In this document: positions 1 to 10,424 of the stretch, piece after piece | Layout of the letters: every line of letters begins with the position of its first letter | Numbering within the stretch: the first letter of the stretch is position 1 | NCBI GenBank assembly: GCA_032622095.1 | Contig: CP136066.1 | Coordinates: 195,786,816 to 195,850,815 of the forward strand | Reading direction: 5' to 3' | DNA: 64,000 bases | Origin: Siphonodentalium dalli | Lineage: Eukaryota; Mollusca; Scaphopoda; Gadilida; Siphonodentaliidae | The notes under the pieces: generated by a model | What the model saw: the letters and a program-made list of their open reading frames with translations, nothing else | The model's database searches: none | What the model was told of the DNA's origin: nothing | Made by a program: the position numbers and the translations under genes

Positions 1-504
1 GTCGGTTTTTCAAAGTGACTTGGTAACTATTTGAAGATCTGCGGAACTTTATAACATTGAAAACATTGCGCAGAAGGTGTCGTATCTGATAGCAGGATGA
101 TTTATGGTTATCTTGCTGGCTAGTTGGTAGAATAGTTTTCAGACACGGATATTTTAATCTTGCCAGCTCGATACAAGATGGATAACTCTATCTATTTTCA
201 TATAATATAATTTTCGTAACTATTTAAAATGTAACCTGTGGATGGTATATTTCTTATCAATATCGGTTCCTTAATAATGTATTTCACAGCTAGTAGGTGA
301 AGATTGCAGCTCAAACGTATGATTTTGTGAGCTGAGTGCTGTGATATACATCACAAAGGAACAGGTACCTGGAGTAACTAAGAATATTGCAATTATTTTC
401 AATGTTACTTTATCAGAAAAATATCCCAGGTGTTGAACAGCGTGAGGTGGAATATATCTCTATATGAGTGCAGCCAGAGTACAGATTCTAAGCATGATAT
501 AAGA
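1..504. other. Unannotated AT-rich DNA
   Basis: No long reading frame, recognised repeat or RNA gene was seen here. It ends at the 8-bp target duplication of the neighbouring hAT-type element. Confidence 0.4.
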
Positions 505-967
505 TGGAAAACCAGGGTCCGCGCTGGACCGAAATTTACAAATGAAAATATTTTTTGCCAAATTATATTAGCATTTGCCAAATGCTCTCCCTGATAGTAT
601 CATTTTCTGCAACGTTAATTATTATGTTTCGACACTCGCGGGTTGAACGACTTTTGATATCGATAGAAAATCAGTTAGTTAATAATTAATTATACTCGCA
701 TCTCTATTGTGGTTTATCATACAACAATAAGCCAATCACCGAACAATACAATGGTAGAAGGGTTGCTAGGTGGTGTTAACTTTTCCTAAACCTTATAAAA
801 CACCACTAATATAATTATGTTGTAAGAGTTTCCTGGAATAAATGGTAATGTTTGTCCAATATTTTTCAAATTGCTTGAGGAATTAAAAAGTGACTTGCCA
901 AATGAAAATATTTTTTGCCAAATGTGAATTAATTTTGGCAAGTGGCAGCGCGAACCCTGTGGAAAAC
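505..967. mobile_element. hAT-type non-autonomous element (MITE) with 8-bp target duplication
   Basis: The element body is 513-959 (447 bp). It starts CAGGGTCCGCGCTGG and its other end, read on the minus strand, is CAGGGTTCGCGCTGCC. It is flanked by an exact 8-bp direct repeat TGGAAAAC at 505-512 and 960-967. An 8-bp duplication and CAGGG-type termini are hallmarks of the hAT superfamily. Inside, an identical 25-bp direct repeat (AAATGAAAATATTTTTTGCC core) lies near each end, at 539-563 and 899-923. It has no coding capacity, so it would have depended on a transposase supplied elsewhere. The perfect duplication suggests a fairly recent insertion. Confidence 0.85.
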
Positions 968-979
968 CCGAACTCGTGT

Positions 980-2706
980 TTATAATTCCAAGTCACGGTG
1001 GTAGTCATAGAAGCAGCGTTTCTTCGATTTACTACAAAAGATTAACTCCACACAATTCACACCGTACGTTGATTGGACTACTCCACCGCCCTTGGTTTTA
1101 ATTTGATTGTGTTTGCATTGCACACATGGGCGTTTCCTGGACTGGAACTGAACCTCGCAGTGCCCATGCAAATTGGCGTGTGGTACCTTCACTCTGAGGA
1201 CTTCCCTGTTATTCGACAATTTTCTTTTCCGACAGGTAATGCCTTGTGTAAGGCCGGTGCATACATCCAACCTAAAATCCTCCGAAGAGTATTTCTTCTT
1301 CCTTTTACCAACTAAAGCCTCCCTAAAAAGGACAAAACTGTTTATGAGGCACAACTCGACCACATACCAGGCAATATACTTCCAGTATTTGTGACCTTTC
1401 CGACCTATCGAATAGTATGACCGGAATTGGTCGGAAATGTCTACCCCGCCCATGCACTTGTTATATTGTTTCACGGTCTCGGGACAGGGGATCTGTACCC
1501 TACACCTACCAGACCGCCTCTCTGCAACTGATTGTTCGTTGCCCCCGTTGTTTGATAGCATGAGAACTTCCCGCTTATCTTTCCAGAGGGTTACCAATAT
1601 GTCTCCCTTCTGGTAGAAAACGCTGTTCCCTCGGGCCATATTTTTCCCAACTTTTTTGGGGTCTTTAACTTCCTTTGGCAAGCCTTTGCGAGATGCCCTA
1701 ACAGTGCCAGATCCATACAAACCCATGTGTGCGAGCTCGTGCATAAGCGTGATACTACTGAAATAATTATCCAAGTAGAGATGATAGTGCTTGTTTCTCA
1801 AAGGCTTGGCAAACTCCAAGACAACGGTTTCACCCAGATTATATTCTGAATGAGAGGTTGACTTGCCTTCATACATGCTAGTTTGCAAGCAAAAACATTT
1901 GGTGTCAGCTATCATCCATGCTTTTATGCCCCACTTTGTTGGTTTTTTGGGCATATATTGTTTTAGGGTAGTCCTACCCTTAAAGCCGACCATAGCTTCG
2001 TCGATGCTGAGCTCACGCATGGACATGTGTACATCTTTATTTTGAGCATTTTTATTGAACATATCAATAATGGTGTGTACCTTGTACATTCCGCTGCCAT
2101 CATCGGTGGAATCGTCTTCCAGATGAAAATATTGTGTCATATTTTCTAAATCTATTGATGGGCATAATTTTTTAAATACCCAATACACGAAGACGGTCAT
2201 CATTTGACCAGTAGTCATCAAGACGATGTAATGGATGTATTCCCATTATGATACTCATTGACATGTATGTCCTGATTTCCATATCAGATGTTGCAAACCA
2301 ATATATCAGACATTCCAATGGCAATCTGAGATTGTTCAGCAAACATATTTGTTTGAACAGCAATTACGCTAAAATAGAGTTCGTCGAAAAACTTCAGAAA
2401 AAAAGTCAACGGGCGTCATTTCTTTGATGGTATCTTTAGACAATTGGGGCCCTTGCTTTTCTTTGAACTCTTTAGAAGGAACCTCTTTTATGCAATTTTT
2501 GCGCCATTTCGTCAGCCTTATCATAGCTGATCATTCTCCGAATCAAATCCGTCAGAAAGACATTCTGTATCAGAACTATGACCATCACTTTCTGAGCTGC
2601 TGTCGGACTCAAAGCCCGACCCGGCATCGTTCATGGTGTTGAAACCGGACAACTGACTTGTCCTGATCGGACTACAATCAACACTACTGGTAGGTGAAAT
2701 TGACAT
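980..2706 (-). pseudogene. piggyBac-family transposase (PGBD-like), frameshifted
   Basis: The intact part (980-2221, 413 codons) is the DDE nuclease core of a piggyBac transposase, which cuts and pastes DNA at TTAA. The motifs SIDEAMVGFKGR, HLYLDNYFSS and MGGVDISDQ are present, so the catalytic aspartates D74, D151 and D261 (plus D264) are retained. The tail is cysteine-rich (C355, C366, C369, C390, C396, C403, H408), like the C-terminal zinc-binding domain of the family. The N-terminal half is broken. A frame ending RLDDYWSNDDRLRVLGI (2172-2363) should run into the core but stops and shifts near 2170. The stretch at 2364-2520 needs at least one more shift, and an acidic Ser/Asp-rich N-terminus is seen at 2521-2706. 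The catalytic core is far better preserved than the N-terminus. Element ends were not found. The hAT-type MITE lies 13 bp beyond the stop codon. Confidence 0.85.
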
Positions 2707-2935
2707 ATATTTATCTCCATCTGTGCTAAAAAAAATAACTAGGGACTGTTTTTGTGGGGGTCACCCCACTGACAAACCAGTCGAACTCGTCCGCGGAAGA
2801 CTCGTCCGAAAAAAAAAATTACAATTGAATAATGAAACGACGGGTTGTCCCCTCCGGGGGGAAATCACTCGTTTCCCCACCAGTCGCCATATTCAAAATG
2901 AAGACAAACAATTTGAACTATGGGAAGTGATTTGA

Positions 2936-4300
2936 ACATTTAATTTTATTGGCCATTACAATTTCATTCATTCAACGATTCATTCAACGATTCATTCATA
3001 AAAACTTCTTTATTTGCAAATCGGCAAAAAACGCGCTGTAAATTGGGCTGACTTTACGTAACGTTGTGGACATACCGTATTTACTTGTGCTGACGTCGGA
3101 GTCACTCAGAGATAAACTCTCAACGAAAATAGTTTTTTGTTTTTCTCATCAAAACTCTGTTTACTGATCAAAACATTTTATACACTCTATAAAAATATAA
3201 TATTGTCAATATGATCTTGTGAAGAATTAGGAAAAAATATCCAAAAAACTGTTTTATTGATTGTTTATTTACTCAATGCCACAATTAAGTGGCGAATACA
3301 GAGTTCTAATTAATTATCATATATACATATATTTACAAAAGGGGGCCACTGTTGTCTGGCTTGCCATTTTCATATGGCGGAAGTGTATATTTATACTATC
3401 ATCATCATTATCACCATTATCTTCATCATCGTCATCATAATCATAATTTGAGAATACACAGAAGTAAGAACACACGGCGTCTTTAGTAACATCAGCATGT
3501 CGTCTTGCTCTCATCATAGATTCGTTAGTCAAATAATGGTAGTGATTGTTTTTAATTTGGATGCATATGGTATATATGACAGCTTAAAAACATAAACAAG
3601 TCAAGTAAATATTTTATTGGAAATAAAAATAAAGTTGGAAAATAAATAAAGGTCAGTTAGACGACCGTATAGTTGCCCGAGTACGTTGATTTCTCTAGTC
3701 GACTTGAAAAATAGCACATTCCACTTTTGGTTTTATTGCGATTTTATTGACAACAGTTTACTGTCGATTAAAATGGACAAAATCTGGCACAAAACCCCAC
3801 AAAAACGTAACAATTAATAATGTAACATATATTTTATTATTTTTATTTTATTATTTATGAAAGCAATTTGTTCTGTTATAAAATGCAATATTTTTGTTGT
3901 AAACTATGACTGAAAAAAAAGTCAAAACTCCGGGCTCTCTGGACGCTACGTTGCAGGGCGCTCTAGGGCTTTATTATTATACTTTAATTTCCTCCAATAT
4001 CATGAAGAGTTACAAACATATATACAGGCTAAACATATACATAAAGGTTTTGGATGTATAGATATACACATAACAATATTCTATATACACGTCAAATAAC
4101 TTATACACGGTATGTGAACGAGGGAAAAATTATAATGTGACACAAAGGTATATTTCCAATTAATATGGGTACTAGTACCAAAGTGCGCATTATGTGACTT
4201 GTGCTAAAGTTACAAGTATATAATAATAATATTGAAAGAAGGTATTTGTCATTTTGTTAAAATGTTCACAGTAGGTATCGACTGGTGTGGTGAGCAAACT
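2936..4300. other. Gene-free AT-rich stretch
   Basis: Only small repeats are visible: TTCATTCA-type repeats at about 2965-3000 and an ATC/ATT trinucleotide-rich tract at about 3395-3452, which creates a meaningless Asp-rich minus-strand frame. Several AT-rich runs and poly-A tracts occur. No homologous coding was recognised. Confidence 0.4.
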
Positions 4301-4301
4301 A

Positions 4302-5450
4302 CTAGCCTGGTTCGATGTGATAAAAGTTCCAAATATTCGCAGTCACTCTGACAAAAAAGATGACAAGATCCCTCCAATCCGAATCAACTGTAATATCGGA
4401 TGGGTGATGACCAAGGAAGCAGGCCAGTAGCTCTTCCTTTTCCAGTCCGTCTACATGCAGGGAGGCCTCAATCCCAAACTGGTCAAGAAAATCCTGCCAT
4501 ACACAGTTCCGTAATTCAGCAAGGAAGATACAATCAATAAATATGTGCATAATAAGACATTGGTATGGCATGCCACACTTTAAACAAATGCCACTATCGT
4601 GATATGCTGTATGTGCGAGCTACCAGTAAGAAAGTGAATTTTTCCTTTGGGTAGTCCCTGCATGTTACCCATAAAGGAGATATGCAAAGCGATGGATGTG
4701 CAGTGGCAAATACTGATAATTTCGGGTCAGTAGTCACAGAAGATATCCAAAAAATCCTTTCAAATTCGGATATTTGAGTCTGCACCAAGTTTTTCCACAC
4801 AGATTTGGAAGGGAATAAGCCAGATATTTCAAAGTTATATACATGCTCTAAAAGAGAGAATTTAGCTAAGATATGGTATATGTCAGACATATGTGAGTGT
4901 AGCTCTTGACGGCCAAAAAGGTGCTCGTATAATCTGAAAACGAATATGCGTTTTGCAGCTTTGTCTGATGACAATCTACAGAGCGACCCGAACAGAGATA
5001 ACTTTTTCCTCTCGATGATGCTAGCAACAGAGCTAAGACCCTGTGATATCACTGTTCGCGTCGCTCTGGGTAACCCCTGCATGTTTTTCAGGCACATGCG
5101 GTGTACTCTTTCTAATTTCATCATATCGGACTGTGACAAGCATCGTAACATCTCAGAACCGTACAAGCCACAACTTAATACAATAGACTTATATATTTTC
5201 AAGCAACTGAAAGCAGTTATGCCACCAGGATATATGCCTGCTTTGGTAAGAGAGAAATAACTACGCCGTATTTTATCACAAAGGTGATCTATCATATGTG
5301 AACTTTGTTTGTATTTAGCAAGAGGTATTCCAAGGTGGATTGCAGAATCAACTTCCGTCAAATTTGTAGAGTATTCGCAGAATGACCATGTACGGTTACA
5401 TTTTTCAAATTCATGTTTTGTTTCGTTAAATACAAGGTTAAAGGGTTAAA
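4302..5450 (-). mobile_element. Non-LTR retrotransposon fragment (C-terminal part of the reverse transcriptase ORF)
   Basis: The frame at 4594-5361, extendable to about 5450, has the typical post-polymerase region of a LINE ORF2. It runs HLGIPL, then KIRRSYFSLTKAGIYPGG, CLKIYKSIVLSCGLYG, LERVHRMCLKNMQGLPR and RKKLSLFGSLCRL. A frameshift near 4610 moves the reading into a second frame (4302-4600) that carries a cysteine/histidine knuckle (CLKCGMPYQC then H and C) and the end of the protein. The polymerase core and endonuclease are missing, so this is a 5'-truncated dead copy, as expected for LINEs. The clade is not assigned. Confidence 0.8.
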
Positions 5451-5867
5451 CTTATTTCTTCATATGCTTGTCAGATTCCTGCTACACCATACAGATTAAA
5501 TATTTCGGCATTAGGGAAATATATATTTGAATGATAAATGTTTGAATTATACATTTTTTGTGAAAAATCGAAAGCTATTTTGCTGTCACAAAATTTACAT
5601 ACAGCAACAAATTCCAACAATGAGACATCCGCGAAAATACATCGGCGAATACATACATCCTGCAAAAGTCCAACACGTACGGAAATTGCTAGTACCTTTT
5701 TAATCACACCAAGGGTTGCTGCAGCCAACTTGAATTTTAGGTCTTGAAGTTTTAATTTAATTTTCAGTGGTGCCGGTATTATTTTTTTGTTTTGGCATTA
5801 AACCTCATTCCCCAATGAGGACCACACATACAGTTTACGGAACAACGGGGGTAACATGATCTTACGT

Positions 5868-6264
5868 TTAACATATCCAGATCATGCATGGTGGTTCGGC
5901 GTGGTGGCCAAAACATTTTTTAAACCGCTTGCAAGCATTGCCCTTCGTGTTATCGCTCCAGCGTTAAATGGTCGACATTGATACACAATGTATTATGACA
6001 CAGATGGCTGACTTCTTTACCTATAAATTCATCATTAATTGTCCACTCTTTGAAAATATGAAAAGCAATGCGGTGCGCTAAATAGGCATCTGATCCTGGC
6101 AATGGTGTGTCCAAAAATATCCAAGATACTCTAAAACGGTCGTATCTTCCAGATTTTCCTTTTGTCCACACACGACACTCACTATCTGAACTATTTTGGG
6201 GCGAATCTAACATTGTCTTCCTCAAATCTCTCCAAAATGAAGCCATTGTTACTAGAAAAATCAT
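5868..6264 (-). pseudogene. His-Me finger homing-endonuclease-like protein (I-PpoI zinc-loop type), frameshifted
   Basis: The 104-codon frame at 5950-6264 contains ECRVWTKG, an AHRIAFHIF segment and the signature VSHLCHNTLCINVDHLTLE. That signature is the first zinc-binding and catalytic His region of the I-PpoI-like family (zinc-binding loop of His-Me homing endonucleases). A stop follows directly after LTLER. Shifting by one base gives NTKGNACKRFKKCFGHHAEP with PPCMI beyond it, ending at a stop at 5868. This matches the second Cys/His cluster expected at that point. The element therefore looks like one gene with a single frameshift near 5952-5965. In fungi and protists such enzymes spread introns. 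The role of animal copies is not known to me. The catalytic state of this copy is uncertain. Confidence 0.7.
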
Positions 6265-6735
6265 AAAATATGAAACTAATAACTTACCCCATGTGGAGAC
6301 ACGTGAATTTTTAAATTTAGGCGGTTTTTCCTATAGGAATCACTTAACTAAATGGTTTCTCATAGACAGTGTTAACGTTTCAGCCAAATTCACATATTTG
6401 AAGCCACCGAGCCACTTCAATTATGTTTACCCAGTTAGACTGACACTAGATCATCCTGAAAATACAAGAAAAACCACAGGTCATGTTTACTTTTCGAAAT
6501 ATTTCCTCAGGTGTAAGACAGGGATATCCCGCAGCACAATTTTACCTGGAAAAACCAAGAAATACCATAACTAGTTAAATAAATTCCGCACTCACAAAAA
6601 TCCATTTCACAATTAATTCACCAGTTTAAATTATTTAGATATGTACAAATCAAATAAACAAGATATCATAATTAAATAATGGATCAAATGTATCAGGTGA
6701 AGGCCATTCTTCAGTTATCCTTCACCTTTAGCATT

Positions 6736-7275
6736 CCACGGTGTATTCGATCCTGACTGTGGGACATAATTAGCTCTCCGATTCCTATATATAATGTACA
6801 AATGCATTACATGGCATTTCATACAGTATTTTATCCAGATATAGACCTTACTGAAACTAAAATTGAGTTCTAGCGGGCAGTATTGGTTATATTTTTTCAA
6901 TATGAATCCTCCCAGAATATTTGTGTCAGTCGTCAAAATAAACCCATTGTTTTCAATTTAACTACGTGTTTTATTATGTATAAACTGAAATATACGTAAT
7001 TCCCATATACACCCTAATATTACAAAATTGAAGAGGAAATATGAAGCTACATTTTGATAGGCATATCTTGACAAATTTCAACTCTTTTCCTTCGGAATAT
7101 GGCAATTTATAATAAAAATTGACCAAATTTAACAGAAATTGAGAATTTAAAATACTTTAATAGCAACACGAAGCAAGCTTCAGTCAATGAAATATGTGAA
7201 CAGCATTAGACAATGCATCAGGCATGAAAATCCACGGTGTATTCTATCCTGACTCTGGAACATATTTAGCTCCCT
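6736..7275. repeat. Pair of related 40-bp direct repeats
   Basis: A segment starting CCACGGTGTATTC and continuing through ATCCTGACT and TTAGCTC occurs at 6736-6775 and, diverged, at 7232-7275. The DNA between them shows no gene. The pair probably marks two copies or two ends of an old repeat that cannot be named. Confidence 0.45.
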
Positions 7276-7528
7276 TTGCATCATGCGTAGTTTCACAAAG
7301 TGGTCATTTTTGTGTGTATCCCACATGCATAGACATCATGACTGCCATATTAAAATATGACTTAGAGTAACCGGACACCTATTACTGTTTGTATTCCGTA
7401 TTTCCTTGATATTTTTATTCCCAGTACTGACCTATTATAATTTACCTGTGGTCCAAGGTTATGATCCTTTTGATGTGTACACTAATTAGAAACATGTATA
7501 CATTTTTTTATAATAAAGACAGCAAAAA

Positions 7529-7944
7529 TTAGTCGGCAATTTCGGACATGGGTGGTCGGCTTATTTCTTTAGGCCTTGCACATACTTTATGATGCTCTCT
7601 CATCTCTGCGTATTTGCCAAAACGTTTACTATTTGTTTGTCTTCTTGAGAGTGCAGAACTTCTTTTTATTTTAGGGTAATTTTTCTCTAGAATTAATCCA
7701 TCTGATCTCTTTACTCCTTTCTCCTATTGATGTGCACTGTCCTGAAACTGAGGGCACACATCCATAAGCTGCTCCCGGTCACACATATATGATGATGTAT
7801 GCAGTCGCCGCAAAATCTCCCGAGATAATGTTCCGGCTGTCAAGGTTTGTTTCTCTGTTTCTTAGTCGGCAAGTTCTGAATGTATACTTGTGCTTTCTTC
7901 GTCCTTCGCTGCAGTGTCAATGTTTGTGTCTTGTATCATATGCA
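7529..7944 (-). pseudogene. Decayed coding fragment, family not recognised
   Basis: Read on the minus strand, one frame stays protein-like for about 138 codons with only two in-frame stops (a TAA about 29 codons in and a TAG after PQFQDSAHQ). It ends ARPKEISRPPMSEIAD plus TAA. It begins directly after a good splice acceptor (TTTTAATTTTGCAG, AG at 7945-7946), so it may be a former terminal exon or a transposon exon. The composition is hydrophilic and rich in K, R, E and S. The stops mean it is not a working exon unless the frame differs. No function is proposed. Confidence 0.35.
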
Positions 7945-8098
7945 CTGCAAAATTAAAAGGATACAGTATACCTGGATATACTCATTAATATACTAGTATA
8001 GTATCCTGATAACGTTAGGTCTCCTCACTCTCTGAGTGAGGATACGATTTTGACATAAAATGTTGATAAAAAAATAATAAATACTGATTCAATCAGTC

Positions 8099-8327
8099 CT
8101 AACCCTTCCATGACTGGAGCTTCCATACATTTTACGAAAACCATGTGGCGGTGCATTCTCTTATATATGCGAGGGTGACTCGCATATATAAGAGAATACA
8201 TTGGCCTAAAATAGTTACCATGACCTTCTAAACCAGCGCAGTATCTTTCGCATTTATATATTAGATAATGCACTGACACATTATCGTTACTACTGCACGA
8301 GTGCAGCTCCAGTGATGAAAGAGTTAA
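8099..8327. mobile_element. Hairpin MITE, H1-bearing, CCCTTTCATG-type ends
   Basis: The left end reads CTAACCCTTCCATGACTGGA. The right end, on the minus strand, is TTAACTCTTTCATCACTGGA with AGCTGCAC following, so the terminal inverted repeats are about 22 bp at TTAA-like targets. One H1 hairpin lies inside at 8151-8205, with a shortened loop (GGGTGA between the two GCGAG arms). The right target is TTAA and the left is CTAA, a likely point change. There is no coding capacity. Confidence 0.7.
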
Positions 8328-10229
8328 GGAATCGAATTGCCAGTAATTGGATTAAGATCTGTACTAAGAAATATCCCATAGCTGTTTAAAAAAAACTGGA
8401 ATAAAAACCTTGGACTTTTAAAATATCCTGCGATTTCTTAATTCTAATTAATCTGCTTGATCACTGAAAAGTACATATTTTTGACAGGTTCTGGAATCAA
8501 GGTGACAACTATTAATTAAGTTGGAATTACCGTTTGTCATTTACGATGCCCCGGTTGAGAAATGGACTTTCCCAATAGCTCTTACCAAGACTCATATCTA
8601 AGGTCGTTTTGTAACATCACTAATTGTATGTTTGCAGGGAAGACCGGACATGTACACGGTGGCATTGCATCCTCATTGCTGAGCTCCACCGATAGCTCTT
8701 TTCCAGACGCCTCCCAAAATGATGACTGCTCATATCATATACCCCGTCTTCTATTTTGGAAGCAGCTCCTCTGAAAATATGATATAGAGAGTAATTGTTT
8801 TCGATTATTGCAGGTATTCATTTGAGGGGAGTCGGGCCTGGTAAACCCCGAGTGAACAGCGAACAATGTTTTTAACCATTATTCCAATAGGACCCCCCCC
8901 CCCCCAGTGAATTATGTCATGCAATAATCCAAACCAATTGATTATTCTGTTTATAATTATACTATTTAACCCATATTGTCAAAATGTTTAGAAGGACCGT
9001 AACTCCGATAAAACGGGCTGACCACACACCCTTATTCAAATTTGACCTGTATTTTCATGTGAATATGTCATACAGATTTGGAAACAATCTGATAAATAAC
9101 TGCAGATATCATCCGTAAACAAAAATAATCAAATTATAATAGAAGGGACCTTAACTCATGTAAAAAAAAATTGGCAGACCACACCCATATTCAAACTATG
9201 TTATGTGGTTAAATCACATAGCTGAGCTCACATCATTCGCGTATGATGATGTCTGCTGCTGATGATTTGAGGATGATGTTCAATGATGATGATCATGTTC
9301 GCTGATCGATGCACAATAGCAATTGTTAGTTTGATATCATATGAATTCTTGACTTACTTTTATTTTGTCTGTTGGCAATCCTTCGTATTTCTTTGCCAGT
9401 TCTGCAATCTTAATCTGATTTTCTGCTGAAATTGTGTTCTTTGGTCCTTCCCTATAACATTATTCGAGGACTGCTTAAATGGGCCAAAATCAAATGTCCT
9501 TGACTTGCAATAATAATCATAACATTTATCTGATCTTGTACAGTGTCGTTGATGATTGTTAATCATTGTAAAATTGTACAACAATGTTATGTAATTCTAG
9601 CATCTGTTAAATTTATTGATAAGCTATTTACAGAGACATTGATATTGAAAGAAATTAGCACATAAATAATTTTCAACTCAGCATAACTTGACACTCTTGT
9701 CTTAACGATGTTGTATCTTGTTTCCTAAACTAAAATTTGTTATTCATTCAGTGGTATATTTGTCCCATGAAAAAGAATATGCAGATGATAACTTGAATAG
9801 TATTTGACAGATTTTGATGAAAATCTGAAACATGCATATGATCATATTAAATAACATCGTAATACATTTCTGATTTGTTAAATATAAGATTGTAAGATCA
9901 AAAGGCGTTCCAGTATTATTTCTTATATCAATCATTGGAGACTGGTATGGCATATCTTATGCAGACTTAAGGTTTTATAAATCCTTTATCAGAGCATAAT
10001 GTTTTTAAGGATGAATTGCTCATATACATTTGTCTTGTGGTTATGAAGGTCCGGGAAATGTATACTAGTATATCCAGGCTACGGCGATAAGTTATTTTAC
10101 TATTCGTGTGTTGTATTAAATGCATCTTAATTGTGTAATACCCAACTTATGTGTAACTCAGTTTAGGTTGATTGGATGTGTTAACAGGTGATAAGTGATC
10201 TAAAAAGTGAAAGCTTATATGATAAGCTG
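8328..10229. other. Gene-free stretch
   Basis: Two similar segments near 8985-9050 and 9140-9200 (ACCGTAACTC / ACCTTAACTC, each followed by a GACCACACCC-like motif) look like copies of an old repeat. A C homopolymer lies at about 8890 and TGATGATG-rich DNA at about 9240-9295. No credible gene was seen. Confidence 0.35.
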
Positions 10230-10424
10230 TTAACCCTTTATATTATAAAGCATCATTGGTGATTAGTTATCCCATAGGAAATGTTCAGATAATAACTTCA
10301 ACAATATTTTGTTTAACTTAATATCTGAACAATTCCCTCCATTGAATATCACTCCAAAGAATAACATACTGGTCCAATTTATACTATTTTAACTGACTGA
10401 GAATCCATTTAGTATAGAAAGGAC
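10230..10424. mobile_element. P2-family MITE, degraded right end
   Basis: It starts TTAACCCTTTATATTATAAA, carries the family's internal GAAATGTTCAGATAATAACTT segment and ends ATCCATTTAGTATAGAAAGG. Compared with the intact copy at 40231-40493, the final GGGTTAA has changed to GGACCAT, so only the left TTAA remains. No open reading frame. Confidence 0.6.

Noticed and set aside
4946-5260. 104-codon plus-strand frame
   Set aside because: It is antisense to the LINE reverse transcriptase C-terminal frame, which has clear family motifs.
6107-6574. 155-codon plus-strand frame
   Set aside because: Its first half is the antisense of the His-Me finger frame, which has a specific family signature; the rest has no recognisable feature.
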